64,000 nucleotides of DNA from CAWHYG01 sp963833505 (GCA_963833505.1 CAWHYG010000007.1:1178001-1242000); one strand, 5' to 3'; positions 53,291-63,716 are shown, numbered from the stretch's first letter. Notes: generated by a model from the sequence alone, not told the origin. Program-made: numbers and translations.

Positions 53291-55111
53291 ATGAACGAAG
53301 CCGGCCTGGGCGCAACCGTCCTCCAGGGGAAGAACGCTCACTTTCTGCTCTGGGCCCCGCGCCACGACAAGGTGGAGTTGCGGCTTCTGACCCCTCCGGA
53401 AAGACGGGTCCCGATGGTCCCGCTCGAGAACGGGTACCACGCGGTCAAAGTCGAGAACGTGCCCGCCGGCTCGTTGTACCTATACAGGCTCGGCGAAGAT
53501 CTGGAGCGACCCGACCCGGCGTCGCGCCATCAGCCGCTCGGCGTCCATCAAGCATCAGCGGTGATCGATCCGGCGTTCCCCTGGACGGACGCCGGCTGGA
53601 CCGGCCTGCCCCAGGCCGATCTGGTCTTCTATGAGCTGCACGTGGGAACGTTCAGCGCGGAAGGAACCTTCGATGCGATCATCCCGCATCTGGCGGAGTT
53701 GAAGGACCTGGGCATCACCGCGGTCGAGCTGATGCCGGTCGCGCAGTTCCCAGGCAGCCGCAACTGGGGATACGACGGCGTCTACCCGTTCGCCACCCAG
53801 AATTCCTACGGCGGGCTGGACGGATTGCGCCGGCTCGTCGACGCCTGCCATGGCCAGGGCCTGGCCGTGGCCATGGACGTCGTGTACAACCACCCGGGGC
53901 CGGAGGGGAACTACCTCCGGGATTTCGGCCCCTACTTCACCGACCGCTACCGGACGCCCTGGGGGGAGGCGGTCAACTTCGACGGGCCCGGCAGCGATGA
54001 GGTGCGGCGCTTCTTCATCGAGAACGCGCTCTTCTGGGTGGAAGACTGCCACGTGGACGTGCTCCGCCTCGACGCGATCCACGCCATCTTCGATCGCTCC
54101 GCCCGTCCGTTTCTACAGGAGCTGGCCGCAGCAGTGCACCGACGGTCCCGGGCGCTTGGCCGTCACGCGCAAGTGATCGCCGAATCGGACCTGAACGACT
54201 CGCGCTTCGTACGGCCGGAGTCGAGGGGCGGGCTCGGGCTCGACGGCCAATGGTGCGACGACTTTCACCACGCCTTGCACACGTTGCTGCTGCCCGAGCG
54301 CACCGGATACTACGCCGACTTCGGCCGCGCCGGCGATCTGGCCAGGGCCTGGCGCCGGGGCTACGTCTACTCCGGCCAATGCTCCGCCTACCGCGGGCGA
54401 AGGCACGGCAACTCCACTCGCGGCCTCAGAGCCGAACAGATGGTCGTCTTCACTCAGAACCACGACCAGGTGGGAAACCGGCCGCTGGGTGAAAGAACCG
54501 CGCAGCTTCTCCCCCCCGGCGATCTGAAGCTGGCCGCGGTCGCCGTGGCCTTGTCCCCTTTTCTGCCCCTCCTCTTCATGGGCGAGGAGTACGGCGAGAC
54601 CGCGCCCTTCCAGTACTTCATCAGCCATGGGGATCCGGACCTGATCGAAACCGTGCGCCGGGGGCGACGGGAGGAGTTCGCCGCTTTCGTCGGGCAGACC
54701 GAGCCGCCGGATCCGCAGGCCGAAGAGACTTTTCTTCGCTGCCGGCTCAACCACGCTCTCAAGGACCTCCCGGCTCATCAGGAAATCCTGCGCCATTACC
54801 GTCAGTTGCTCCGCATTCGAAAGGACCGTCCGACCCTGTTCCACCAGACTGGGGAATCGGTCCAGACGCACTCGTGGGACGATGAGAAAGCCCTCTACGC
54901 GGGATACTCGTCGGCGGATGACGGTCTCTTCCTTCTCCTTGGATTCAACCTCTCGGCCTGCACGGTGCGCGCCCCCATCCCGGGCGGAATCTGGCATCGG
55001 CTCGCTTCATCCGAACCGACGCAACCGGCGGTTCTCCGTTCGCCCGGCGAGATGTCGATAGAGCTGGGCTCGCGCAGCTATCTGGTCTACGGACGGCGTC
55101 CGGGCGCCTGA
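53291..55111 (+). CDS. treZ: Malto-oligosyltrehalose trehalohydrolase
   Basis: A 606-residue GH13 enzyme that releases trehalose from maltooligosyl-trehalose. An N-terminal E-set domain (FLLWAPRHDKVELRLL) is followed by the barrel: DLVFYELHVGTFSAEGTFDAI, GVYPFATQNSYGG, VAMDVVYNHPGPEGNY, the nucleophile Asp in VLRLDAIHAI, the acid Glu in VIAESDLND and the third Asp in TQNHDQVGNRPLG. Length and motif spacing are typical. Its usual partner TreY (maltooligosyltrehalose synthase) is not in the window; the flanks are an IS element and a convergent ABC gene. No ribosome binding site precedes the ATG. Confidence 0.93.
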   Translation: MNEAGLGATVLQGKNAHFLLWAPRHDKVELRLLTPPERRVPMVPLENGYHAVKVENVPAGSLYLYRLGEDLERPDPASRHQPLGVHQASAVIDPAFPWTDAGWTGLPQADLVFYELHVGTFSAEGTFDAIIPHLAELKDLGITAVELMPVAQFPGSRNWGYDGVYPFATQNSYGGLDGLRRLVDACHGQGLAVAMDVVYNHPGPEGNYLRDFGPYFTDRYRTPWGEAVNFDGPGSDEVRRFFIENALFWVEDCHVDVLRLDAIHAIFDRSARPFLQELAAAVHRRSRALGRHAQVIAESDLNDSRFVRPESRGGLGLDGQWCDDFHHALHTLLLPERTGYYADFGRAGDLARAWRRGYVYSGQCSAYRGRRHGNSTRGLRAEQMVVFTQNHDQVGNRPLGERTAQLLPPGDLKLAAVAVALSPFLPLLFMGEEYGETAPFQYFISHGDPDLIETVRRGRREEFAAFVGQTEPPDPQAEETFLRCRLNHALKDLPAHQEILRHYRQLLRIRKDRPTLFHQTGESVQTHSWDDEKALYAGYSSADDGLFLLLGFNLSACTVRAPIPGGIWHRLASSEPTQPAVLRSPGEMSIELGSRSYLVYGRRPGA

Positions 55112-55285
55112 ACCTCGCCGGGGCTGCCTTCCAGGATGAAAACATGAAAAAGTCGGACGCGGGCCAGGGCCCGTCGGCACCGGACCTCATCTCGAGAATA
55201 ATCGCGGAACTCGGAGACCGGCGCGGGAAAACAGCAGAACGCGCAAGCTCATCAAGGAAGCAGACCCGGACGTCGTCGAGGAGTG

Positions 55286-57001
55286 CTACTCCTCCGGTTC
55301 CACTTCCCGGATTTCCGTGCGTTCGAACAGCCGCCCCAGGATCTCCGTTCCGACGAGCCCTTCGGCCAACAGGACGGCCGCGGCCAGAACCGCCGGCAGG
55401 AACACGAAGATGTGCCGGGTCAGCAGATAGATGACGAGCCCGAGCGCGCCGCCGGTCAAAGCCGCCGGCAGAACGGCCAGGACCAGCGCCAACAGCATGC
55501 CGGCCATCATCAACATCCGTTGCCCCATCACGTCGACCCCTCGCGAGCGCGACCGCCCGATCGCGACCCAGGAGGGAAAGAGCACGGCGATTCCGTTCTG
55601 GACGAGAAGCTGCGCCAGCAAGAGCCCAGGAGTCGCCAGCATCAGGGCCACGGTGTAGGAAGCCCGCGCCATCGGCGGCAGCTCGCGCAGGAACGACACG
55701 CGCGACGACAGGGCCGCCGCCACCAGGAGAAGCACCCAGACCAGGACGGAAAGCACGACGGCCGGCCCGGCTATCTCGCCCCGGACGAGAGCCGCGCCGC
55801 GCAACGGCCAGCTCTTGAGCGTGGCGAGCTGCGTCAGATCCTGCCGGAGGTCGTTCCGCAACATCTGCGGTCCCAGGACCAGCGTCCCGGCGGCGACGAA
55901 AAGGCAGAAAGGAGCCACGATCGACAGGATGCCGCCCCCGGCGTGGGTGCGGGTCGCCACCACCGTGACAACGAGAAGGAGCACCAGGACGCGGATGAGC
56001 CCCCGCACCGAGAAGAAGCGGCCGAGAGGGATCAGGTTCTTCCAGACGATGGCCGTTTCGGGACGGCCTTCCGGCGAAAGCGGGAACGGAGTCGATAGGA
56101 CCTTGCCCCGCAGCACCGCCGTTCGTCCCGCCTCGCGACGCCGGGCGATCTTCTCCGCCCGATCGGCCGAAGCCTCCTCGAAGGCCGCATCCGTGCGCAT
56201 CACCCAGAGGTAGTTCAGCGCCAGGATCGCCAGCACCGCCGGGAGCCCGCGCGCGAAGGCGCCGGGCGACGGAGACAGGGGCAGCCGCGCCAGGGCCCGG
56301 AAAGGCCAGAGGATGACGCCGGCGGCGCCGGTCGTGCCCAGCCTCTCCAACTCCTTCAAGACGTCGCGAAATCCGAGAGACGCCAGTGCGCCGGCGTGAA
56401 CGGCCACGGTGGCCGCCAGCACGACCACGGCTCCCGATACGACCGCGACCGGAAGCCACTGCCGGGCCAATCCGGCCGCGCCGTGCTTCGCCAGCGATTC
56501 ACGGCTGAGCGACACGCCGGTCAGGTGCAGGTTGAGGATGGCCATGATCAACAGGATTCCCAAGAGGAACATCCATCCGTTGGCCAGGCTCCCGGGACGC
56601 AGGAAGACCGTCATGAGCGCGCTGCCCAGGAATGCGCCCAGGATCGAGCGCAGGACCTTGTACCGGACGAGCTGGGTCCGCTTGATCGGCGCGGGAAAGA
56701 GGAACTGCACCTCCGCGCGCGTGAACGCCAGAGCGGGACGGCTCTCGGTCGGCCAGACCCAAATGATCGCCGCGAACAGGAAGAGCAGGACGGCGGCGGC
56801 CAGCTCGACCGGCTCCCGCACGCGGCTCAAGAGAGCGAGGAGCCCGACCCGGGGCGCCCGTCGCCGGAAGAAGACCAGGTAGAGGTAGCCGAGGCCGATG
56901 ATGAGGCCGATTCCGTAGCGGGGATTCCGCAGCCGCCCGAGGCGGACGCGGATCCGGTTCCGCCACGTGCAAAAGGTCAGATAGGCCAGCGCGCGGTTCA
57001 T
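55286..57001 (-). CDS. ABC-2-like exporter membrane subunit
   Basis: A 571-residue membrane protein with about twelve hydrophobic segments and no ATPase motif. It resembles the large permeases of ABC exporters that end or begin with short cytosolic tails (here REVEPEE). The segment ALAFTRAEVQFLFPAPIKRTQLVRYKVLR is a characteristic cytosolic loop of this group. Its ATG overlaps the ATPase stop (ATGA), so the two form a transporter. The substrate is unknown. Confidence 0.8.
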   Translation of the reverse strand: MNRALAYLTFCTWRNRIRVRLGRLRNPRYGIGLIIGLGYLYLVFFRRRAPRVGLLALLSRVREPVELAAAVLLFLFAAIIWVWPTESRPALAFTRAEVQFLFPAPIKRTQLVRYKVLRSILGAFLGSALMTVFLRPGSLANGWMFLLGILLIMAILNLHLTGVSLSRESLAKHGAAGLARQWLPVAVVSGAVVVLAATVAVHAGALASLGFRDVLKELERLGTTGAAGVILWPFRALARLPLSPSPGAFARGLPAVLAILALNYLWVMRTDAAFEEASADRAEKIARRREAGRTAVLRGKVLSTPFPLSPEGRPETAIVWKNLIPLGRFFSVRGLIRVLVLLLVVTVVATRTHAGGGILSIVAPFCLFVAAGTLVLGPQMLRNDLRQDLTQLATLKSWPLRGAALVRGEIAGPAVVLSVLVWVLLLVAAALSSRVSFLRELPPMARASYTVALMLATPGLLLAQLLVQNGIAVLFPSWVAIGRSRSRGVDVMGQRMLMMAGMLLALVLAVLPAALTGGALGLVIYLLTRHIFVFLPAVLAAAVLLAEGLVGTEILGRLFERTEIREVEPEE

Positions 57002-57738
57002 CCGGATTCGGAGGCGGAGCCCGGAGCCGTGACCTGCAGGAAGATCTGCTCGAGGTTCGATCCCGCGGCCGTGCGCGAGTGCGCCGACAGCTCCGCCAGG
57101 GTTCCGTCGGCGATCTTGACCCCGTGGTCGATGATGACGATGCGCGTGCAGATCTCCTCGACCAGATGGAGCAGATGTGACGAGACGATGAGGGCGCCGC
57201 CGTTCTTTCCCCGGGCGATGATCGTCTCCTTCATGTGCCGGATCCCGAGCGGATCGAGCCCGGTCAGCGGCTCGTCGAAGAGCAGCGCCTGCGGCTCGTG
57301 CAGGAGGCCGCAGGCGATGGCCACCTTCTGCTTCATCCCACGGGAGAGCTCGGAAGGAAGCGCGTTCTCCTTGCCGGTGAGCTGCAGCTCGTCCAGGAGC
57401 AGGCGCGCCCGCCGCTCGACGTCGCTGACCTGATAGATGCGCCCGGTCAGGCGGAGGTGCTCAAGTACCGTCAGGTACTCGAAGAGCTGGGGCTCGTCCG
57501 CCATGAAGGCGAGACGGCGCTTCGCCTCCACCGCGTCGCGGACGATATCGTGGCCGTCGATGTTGATGGCGCCGGCGCTGGGCGCCTGGATTCCGGCGAT
57601 GCAGCGGAGAGTCGAGGTCTTGCCGGCGCCGTTCGGGCCGATCAGTCCGACGATCTCTCCCCGGCCGACGTCGAAAGAGAAGGAATCGACCGCCTTGAAG
57701 GCGCCGTAGGTCTTGGTGAGCTCCTGGATCCGGATCAT
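56998..57738 (-). CDS. ABC transporter ATP-binding protein
   Basis: A 246-residue ATPase with Walker A GPNGAGKTS, signature LSRGMKQKVAIA, Walker B ALLFDEPLTGLD and the His switch in IVSSHLLHLV. It fits the CcmA/NatA-type subunits of ABC-2 exporters and drives the permease encoded by the next, overlapping gene. Three copies of a 21-bp repeat lie 26-88 bp upstream of its ATG. Confidence 0.92.
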   Translation of the reverse strand: MIRIQELTKTYGAFKAVDSFSFDVGRGEIVGLIGPNGAGKTSTLRCIAGIQAPSAGAINIDGHDIVRDAVEAKRRLAFMADEPQLFEYLTVLEHLRLTGRIYQVSDVERRARLLLDELQLTGKENALPSELSRGMKQKVAIACGLLHEPQALLFDEPLTGLDPLGIRHMKETIIARGKNGGALIVSSHLLHLVEEICTRIVIIDHGVKIADGTLAELSAHSRTAAGSNLEQIFLQVTAPGSASESG

Positions 57739-57763
57739 CGCATCTCCCGCGGGCCCGCCGCGC

Positions 57764-57826
57764 GCCCGGTTCTGGCGCGCCGTCGTCCCGGTTCTGGATC
57801 GCCAGGTCCCGGTTCTGGATCGCCAG
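57764..57826. repeat. Three 21-bp tandem repeats
   Basis: Copies at 57764-57784 (diverged), 57785-57805 and 57806-57826 (identical, GTCCCGGTTCTGGATCGCCA plus G). They sit just upstream of the ABC ATPase start, in its likely leader or promoter. Confidence 0.85.
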
Positions 57827-58002
57827 CGCGATTGTGGAGGGTGAGCCGGCGAGGGTCAAGGCGGCGTGGCGGCGCTGCGAAAGCGCCGGTCATCCCCGGG
57901 ACCGCCGGCCAGGGCTGCCCCGGCGAACCCGGAACCCTGAACCGACGCGATCGAGGAGTCGTACCGAACCGGGCATCGTCTCCCGTGATGACAGGCCACA
58001 TC

Positions 58003-58068
58003 GAAACGAGGAGGAATCAAGACAGCAACCGCTACGAAGCGACGAGGAATCAAGACTGCGACCGTATC
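58003..58068. repeat. Two imperfect 33-bp tandem repeats
   Basis: Units at 58003-58035 and 58036-58068 share the core GAGGAATCAAGAC and most flanking bases; a partial third unit may follow. They lie in non-coding DNA. Confidence 0.75.
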
Positions 58069-58138
58069 GAAGCACAACTCGGGCCGCGCAATCGCATCGG
58101 CGGACGGCTTGTGAATGAACAGTGCAATCGCCCCATTC

Positions 58139-58164
58139 CTACAAATCCGCCGATGGGTTTGTAG
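58139..58164. other. Inverted repeat (stem-loop)
   Basis: CTACAAATCC-GCCGAT-GGGTTTGTAG has 10-bp arms with one mismatch that can pair as G-U. There is no U tract on either side. It could be an operator or RNA hairpin in the protease leader. Confidence 0.4.
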
Positions 58165-58423
58165 AACCGGAGTTCGGCCGGAAGTACCGGCCTTGACCGG
58201 TCTCGGGCGCGGCGACGGCGAAGGTCTCCGCCGATTGCGCCCGATCTGGAAGCACGGCGACAAGAGCATGGCGGATCATGCCCTCTCCCCCGTTTCTTTC
58301 CTATCCCGAGCCCGAGCGGACACAGCGGTCGGGCGACCCAGGATTCGACCGTCTGGTATGGCACTTGCTTGCAAAGGAAACAAAGTGAAAATGGGCGGGG
58401 CGACAACCGGAAGGAGCAGTGCC

Positions 58424-59941
<1,518 letters not shown>

Positions 59942-60039
59942 GCGCACGCGGAGTGTCCCGGCGACGGCGCGCCTTCTTAGTCATCTTGGCGGACGACGGC
60001 GCCGGAAACTGAACGTAAGAGCGGAAGGGCGCGGCGCGG

Positions 60040-60990
60040 CTACCGACGTTCCGCCCTGCGCAGAAAGTCGTCGACTTCGGCCACGCTCCCCGGAATTCCC
60101 CCGCGGCCGCCGAGCGCGCGGCAGCCCATCGCGGCAAGCGCGTTGGCGAAGTCGAGCGCCGCGCGAAGATCCATACCGCGCAGCGTGGCCACGATGAATC
60201 CGGCGTGGAAGAGATCTCCCGCTCCGGTGGTGTCGCGAACCTCGACCCGGAAAGCGGGGCGCCGCTCCAGGCGCCCGTCGATGCGCGCGAGGCAGCCGTT
60301 GTCCCCCAGGGTCATCACAATGAGCGCCCCTCCGGTCCGGCGTTCCAGCTCGCGGAGCGCCTCTTCGCCCGGAGGATGTCCGGTGACGAGCGCAGCGTAG
60401 TGCGCGGGCGAGATCAGGACGTCGAGGGTCGGAAGCAGTTCGTCCATGCCGGGGCGGATGTCCTCGAGATCGGCGACGACCGGCATCCCGGCCTCCCGCG
60501 CCAGGCGCGCGGCCACCGCGGCCGACCTGGGATCCTGGCCGTCCGTGAAGAGGATGCGCCCGGAGCGGACGAGCTCCGGGTCGATCTCGTCCGGGCGGAG
60601 AGGCATTCCTTCGCTGCGGCCCCAGACGATCGTCCTTCGACCGGAATCCTTCTCGACGAAGATGAAGGCCCGCTGGGTCAGCCCGCCGGGCCGGATCCGG
60701 ACTCCGTCGGTGTCGACCCGCTCCCTTTGCAGATCGTCCAGGCAGGCCTGCCCTTCCGCGTCGTCGCCGACTCCGCCCAGGTACCGGCACCGATATCCCA
60801 ATCGGGAGAGGGCGACGAGCGGCGTGGCGGTGCGGCCGCCGGGCTGCAAGGCGTACGAGAGGAACTTGACCTTGGCATCAGGCTCGGGGAATTCGGGCAC
60901 GGTGATCAGGTGATCGGTGGCGTTGCCGCCCAGGCCGATCACGTCGAAAGGGCGGCCGGCGGTCAGACGAAACGGATGATGGATGGTCAT
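60040..60990 (-). CDS. PfkB/ribokinase-family sugar kinase
   Basis: A 316-residue carbohydrate kinase. It starts FDVIGLGGNATDHLITVPEFP, has the substrate-side GG motif in SYALQPGGRTATPLVALSRLG, and the C-terminal signature with the catalytic Asp, DTTGAGDLFHAGF. It would phosphorylate a sugar or sugar-like substrate with ATP; the exact substrate cannot be read. ATG 60990 overlaps the stop of the upstream membrane glycosyltransferase gene (ATGA), so the two are coupled; the longer open frame is antisense-like. Confidence 0.9.
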   Translation of the reverse strand: MTIHHPFRLTAGRPFDVIGLGGNATDHLITVPEFPEPDAKVKFLSYALQPGGRTATPLVALSRLGYRCRYLGGVGDDAEGQACLDDLQRERVDTDGVRIRPGGLTQRAFIFVEKDSGRRTIVWGRSEGMPLRPDEIDPELVRSGRILFTDGQDPRSAAVAARLAREAGMPVVADLEDIRPGMDELLPTLDVLISPAHYAALVTGHPPGEEALRELERRTGGALIVMTLGDNGCLARIDGRLERRPAFRVEVRDTTGAGDLFHAGFIVATLRGMDLRAALDFANALAAMGCRALGGRGGIPGSVAEVDDFLRRAERR

Positions 60991-62315
60991 GGCGACAGAC
61001 TGCCACCGAGGCTCCGCCTCGCGGACATCGAGGCCGGAATCCGGCGGCCACGTTCCCGGTGGTCCGTCAACCCGAGGCTCGAAAGCGCCAGGCAGAAGAC
61101 TCCAGCGGCGGATAGAAGGCCCATCGACGAGACAGGCCCCGACACCGCCCATCCGATCCACCTCGCGCTGATGGTCGGCCACGGGATCCAGCCGGCGGCG
61201 ATGACCGCACCGGCGAGCGCGCCGCGGACCCTGGAGCGGAGCCCCTCCGCGAGGAGCCATCCCCAGAACGGCATGAGATAGAGCTGATAGCTGTTCCAGA
61301 CCACCGGGCTGAAGATCAGGAACCACGAGGTCAGGGCCGCGGCGGCGGCAAAGACCGGGACCGGAAGCGACCAGTCCGAGTGAGGGCGCTGGAAGAGGCG
61401 CAGGGTCACCCAGGCGAGCAGCAACACCTGGAGGCCCGCCAGGGCGATCGCAAGAGCGGGAGGCATCGAGGTCGTCCCGATCCAACGCGGAATGACGGAC
61501 CAGATGGACTGGTTGAAAGGATCCACGAAGGTGCGGGGCAAGGTCGGCAGGATCTCCCTCAGGTAGGCCAGGAACGGCGCCCCTCCCGCCGCCGCCAGCG
61601 AAGCTGTCAGCAGCGCGATTCCGATCCCGGCCGACCAGGCCAGCATCCGCCATCGCCGCGCCGCCAGCGCCAGCAGCAGAAATACGATCGACGCATACTT
61701 GGCGACCGTCCCAACCACGAGCGCCGCGGCGCCCCGGATGGATTGGCGAGCCAGAATCTGGCAAGCAAGGAGCCCGACGAGCAGCCCCTCGAGCGCCGAG
61801 ACATTGCCCAGACGAACGGCGGCCAATGTGCGGGGGCAGACGGCGATGCCGAGTGACAAGGCTCCTTCCCAAACCGAGCGGCGGCCGAGCGCCAGCGACA
61901 GAATGCGAGCCGAACACAGCGCGACGCCCCACGCCGCCAATCCCATCAGGAGCATCCAGAGCCGCATCGCCGCCCGGTAGGGCAGCAGGGCCATCGGCGC
62001 AAGCATGACCGCCACAGGCGGCGCCTGAATGAAGCGCGGCGCGTTCTGGACTCCGATCGCCGTGGCGAGCGCGGCGTAGGCGGGCTTCATCTCGGAGTCG
62101 CCGGCAAGGCCCGGGTTGTGCCGGCTGCCCTCCGAAGGCACCGGATAGAGGGCCTCCCATTTCCCGGCCCGGGCGATGGCCGCCCCCATGTAGAACTGCG
62201 CGAAGTCATTCGCGGGAAACGGCCAGAGACCGTTCAGTTGCGAGGCGATGAGGAGCCAGATGAGCGCGGCGGCCCCGCAAGTCCGGTTGATCAGGCGCGT
62301 ACGGTTCGGTGGCAT
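60987..62315 (-). CDS. GT87-like (DUF2029) membrane glycosyltransferase
   Basis: A 442-residue polytopic membrane protein with about ten spans. The first loop WPFPANDFAQFYMGAAIARAG and the later IQAPPVAVMLAPMALLP match the DUF2029/GT87 group, which use polyprenyl-phosphate mannose or related donors. The segment FNQSIWSVIPRW is also typical. It probably extends a lipid-linked or surface glycan. It precedes and overlaps the PfkB kinase gene. Confidence 0.75.
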   Translation of the reverse strand: MPPNRTRLINRTCGAAALIWLLIASQLNGLWPFPANDFAQFYMGAAIARAGKWEALYPVPSEGSRHNPGLAGDSEMKPAYAALATAIGVQNAPRFIQAPPVAVMLAPMALLPYRAAMRLWMLLMGLAAWGVALCSARILSLALGRRSVWEGALSLGIAVCPRTLAAVRLGNVSALEGLLVGLLACQILARQSIRGAAALVVGTVAKYASIVFLLLALAARRWRMLAWSAGIGIALLTASLAAAGGAPFLAYLREILPTLPRTFVDPFNQSIWSVIPRWIGTTSMPPALAIALAGLQVLLLAWVTLRLFQRPHSDWSLPVPVFAAAAALTSWFLIFSPVVWNSYQLYLMPFWGWLLAEGLRSRVRGALAGAVIAAGWIPWPTISARWIGWAVSGPVSSMGLLSAAGVFCLALSSLGLTDHRERGRRIPASMSARRSLGGSLSP

Positions 62316-62429
62316 GTCCGCCAGAAAGTGTACCAGCGGCGCGGCGGAAAGGCAACCGGCGGCCGGGCCGAACCGCCTCGAACGGGAAGCGCCGCGGACT
62401 GGCGCGACCGCCCCGATCGGGCGTGCGCC

Positions 62430-62684
62430 TCACCCTTCGAACATCACGTACTCGAGGCGCCAGGTCAGGTCCGCGGGGTCGAAACAGAGCTGGTAGACGT
62501 CGCCGCTCTCGGTCGTGACGGAGAAAAAGCAGAGGCGGACCTTGCCCCGCGTGTCCTGCCAGCGCGTGTTGACCGATCGCACCGATACCCGCCGGACCCC
62601 GCGGCGGATCAGCACCGGCGAGATGACGCCGCCCTGGAAATCGGCCCGGACCTTGACGGGCTCATCGAGTCGTTCCCATCGCAT
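62430..62684 (-). CDS. DUF6504-like small protein downstream of lexA
   Basis: An 84-residue soluble protein. Its layout (EPVKVRADF at the start, RRGVRRVSVRSVNTRW, then a Val-Tyr strand GDVYQLCFDPADLTWRLEYV) resembles DUF6504 proteins that I recall near SOS and translesion polymerase genes; this match is from memory and untested. GGAG lies about six bases before the ATG. It follows lexA by 33 bp on the same strand and is probably in its transcript. Confidence 0.6.
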   Translation of the reverse strand: MRWERLDEPVKVRADFQGGVISPVLIRRGVRRVSVRSVNTRWQDTRGKVRLCFFSVTTESGDVYQLCFDPADLTWRLEYVMFEG

Positions 62685-62717
62685 CGGGACTCCGCGGATC
62701 GCGGCCGGCCGCGCGCC

Positions 62718-63317
62718 TCAGAATCGCCGCACGATGCCGACGACCCGGCCGCCGAGGCGGAATTGCGGATCGTCTCCCGGCCGGAGGCGGATCGGCTTGA
62801 ACTTCGGATTCGCCGGGCGCAGCTCGATCGCCGGCCCCGTCCGGTGGAAGCGTTTGACCGTCGCTTCCTGCTCTTCGCCCAGATAGGCGACGACGAGATC
62901 GCCGCTCGCCGCTGTCTCCGACGGCTGGACGATGGCGAAGTCGCCGTCCATGATCCCTTCTCCGATCATGCTCTCGCCGACGACACGAACCGCGAACGTG
63001 CCGGTCGCGCCCAGGGAATCCCAGCCCAGGTGGTCTTCGACGTGCTCGATCGCCGAAATCGGGCGGCCGGCGGCGACCTGACCGACGATGGGAATTCCGC
63101 GGTCGCGGCGCACGCCCGGCGCGGGCATGAGCTTGCGCCCTTCCTTGATCAGGAGCCCCTTGCCCACCAGCGCATCCAGGTGCTGCGCGACGGTGGCGAC
63201 GGATCTGAGCCGGAGCGCACGGCCGATCTCCCGAAACGACGGAAATCTCCCGCGCGTCGCGATGGATTCGACGATGTAGTTGAGGACCACCTCCTGCTTG
63301 TCGGTCAATCCGTGCAT
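62718..63317 (-). CDS. lexA: LexA repressor
   Basis: A 199-residue SOS repressor. The N-terminal winged helix (LTDKQEVVLNYIVESI...PSFREIGRALRLRSVATVAQHLDALVGKGLL) is followed by the self-cleavage site Ala83-Gly84 (QVAAGRPI) and the S24 peptidase domain with Ser116 (GESMIGEG) and Lys155 (EATVKRF). RecA filaments trigger its autocleavage after DNA damage. ATG 63317 has AGGAG upstream and matches the family start; the longer frame adds 16 residues. The promoter at 63547-63575 contains a perfect LexA box, indicating autoregulation. Confidence 0.96.
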   Translation of the reverse strand: MHGLTDKQEVVLNYIVESIATRGRFPSFREIGRALRLRSVATVAQHLDALVGKGLLIKEGRKLMPAPGVRRDRGIPIVGQVAAGRPISAIEHVEDHLGWDSLGATGTFAVRVVGESMIGEGIMDGDFAIVQPSETAASGDLVVAYLGEEQEATVKRFHRTGPAIELRPANPKFKPIRLRPGDDPQFRLGGRVVGIVRRF

Positions 63318-63363
63318 CGCCTCGTTCTCCTGCTCTCCAACTCCGTTTGGAAGTCGTGGAGGC

Positions 63364-63418
63364 ATCCAGGTGGAGCGGGTTCCGCAAGGGGGAGCGGAAC
63401 CGCAAGCTCCACCTGGAT
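63364..63418 (-). promoter_or_regulatory. Strong hairpin in the lexA leader
   Basis: A perfect 13-bp outer stem (ATCCAGGTGGAGC / GCTCCACCTGGAT) continues into a perfect 8-bp inner stem (GGTTCCGC / GCGGAACC) with an 8-nt loop. It lies about 50 nt before the lexA start. A second small hairpin (CCTCTTCC-AGGG-GGAAGAGG) is at 63441-63460. No U tract follows, so it is not a plain terminator. Confidence 0.7.
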
Positions 63419-63546
63419 TCGTGACCTCCCGGTTTCGTCACCTCTTCCAGGGGGAAGAGGGGTTTGCCGGCCGTCACCCGGTCGGAGCGCCCCAGGGGGG
63501 AAATCCTGGGTTCGAGGCGCCTGACTTCGTGTGACCGACATGCCTG

Positions 63547-63575
63547 AATCTACCGAACGACGGTTCGGTTGTCAA
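63547..63575 (-). promoter_or_regulatory. lexA promoter
   Basis: On the minus strand TTGACA (63570-63575) is a perfect -35 and TAGATT (63547-63552) a 4/6 -10, 17 nt apart. Transcription would start near 63540, giving a leader of about 220 nt. Confidence 0.75.
63552..63569. promoter_or_regulatory. LexA operator (SOS box)
   Basis: ACCGAAC-GACG-GTTCGGT has perfect 7-bp arms and the GAAC-N4-GTTC core of the Bacillus/actinobacterial SOS box. It fills the spacer of the lexA promoter, so bound LexA would block polymerase. Confidence 0.85.
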
Positions 63576-63592
63576 CCGATTTTTTGTTCGGT
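63575..63592. promoter_or_regulatory. Second, weaker LexA-like site
   Basis: ACCGATT-TTTT-GTTCGGT keeps one perfect half-site and matches 5/7 in the other. It lies 23 bp from the first box, upstream of the -35, and could allow cooperative binding. Confidence 0.45.
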
Positions 63593-63716
63593 CTTCGAGG
63601 AGCCCGATCGGCGCTTCTCCGGGGCCGCAATCGCGCTCCGGCGGCGGCGGGCGGAGTTGGATCGGCCCGGCGGCCCCATCCCGAGAGCCGCATCCGCGGC
63701 TTCCTGTCCGAGTAAA

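Larger units (their letters stand above)
57827..58423. other. Intergenic region before the HtrA-like protease
   Basis: About 600 bp between divergent genes. It contains two 33-bp tandem repeats and a 10-bp-arm hairpin, described separately. Short open frames have no recognisable content. Promoters for both flanking genes must be here, but no convincing -35/-10 pair was found. Confidence 0.35.

Noticed and set aside
63305..63541. A 78-codon minus-strand frame starting at the predicted lexA transcription start
   Set aside because: It overlaps the lexA start, has no recognisable content and crosses the strong hairpin; a leaderless peptide cannot be excluded but is unsupported.
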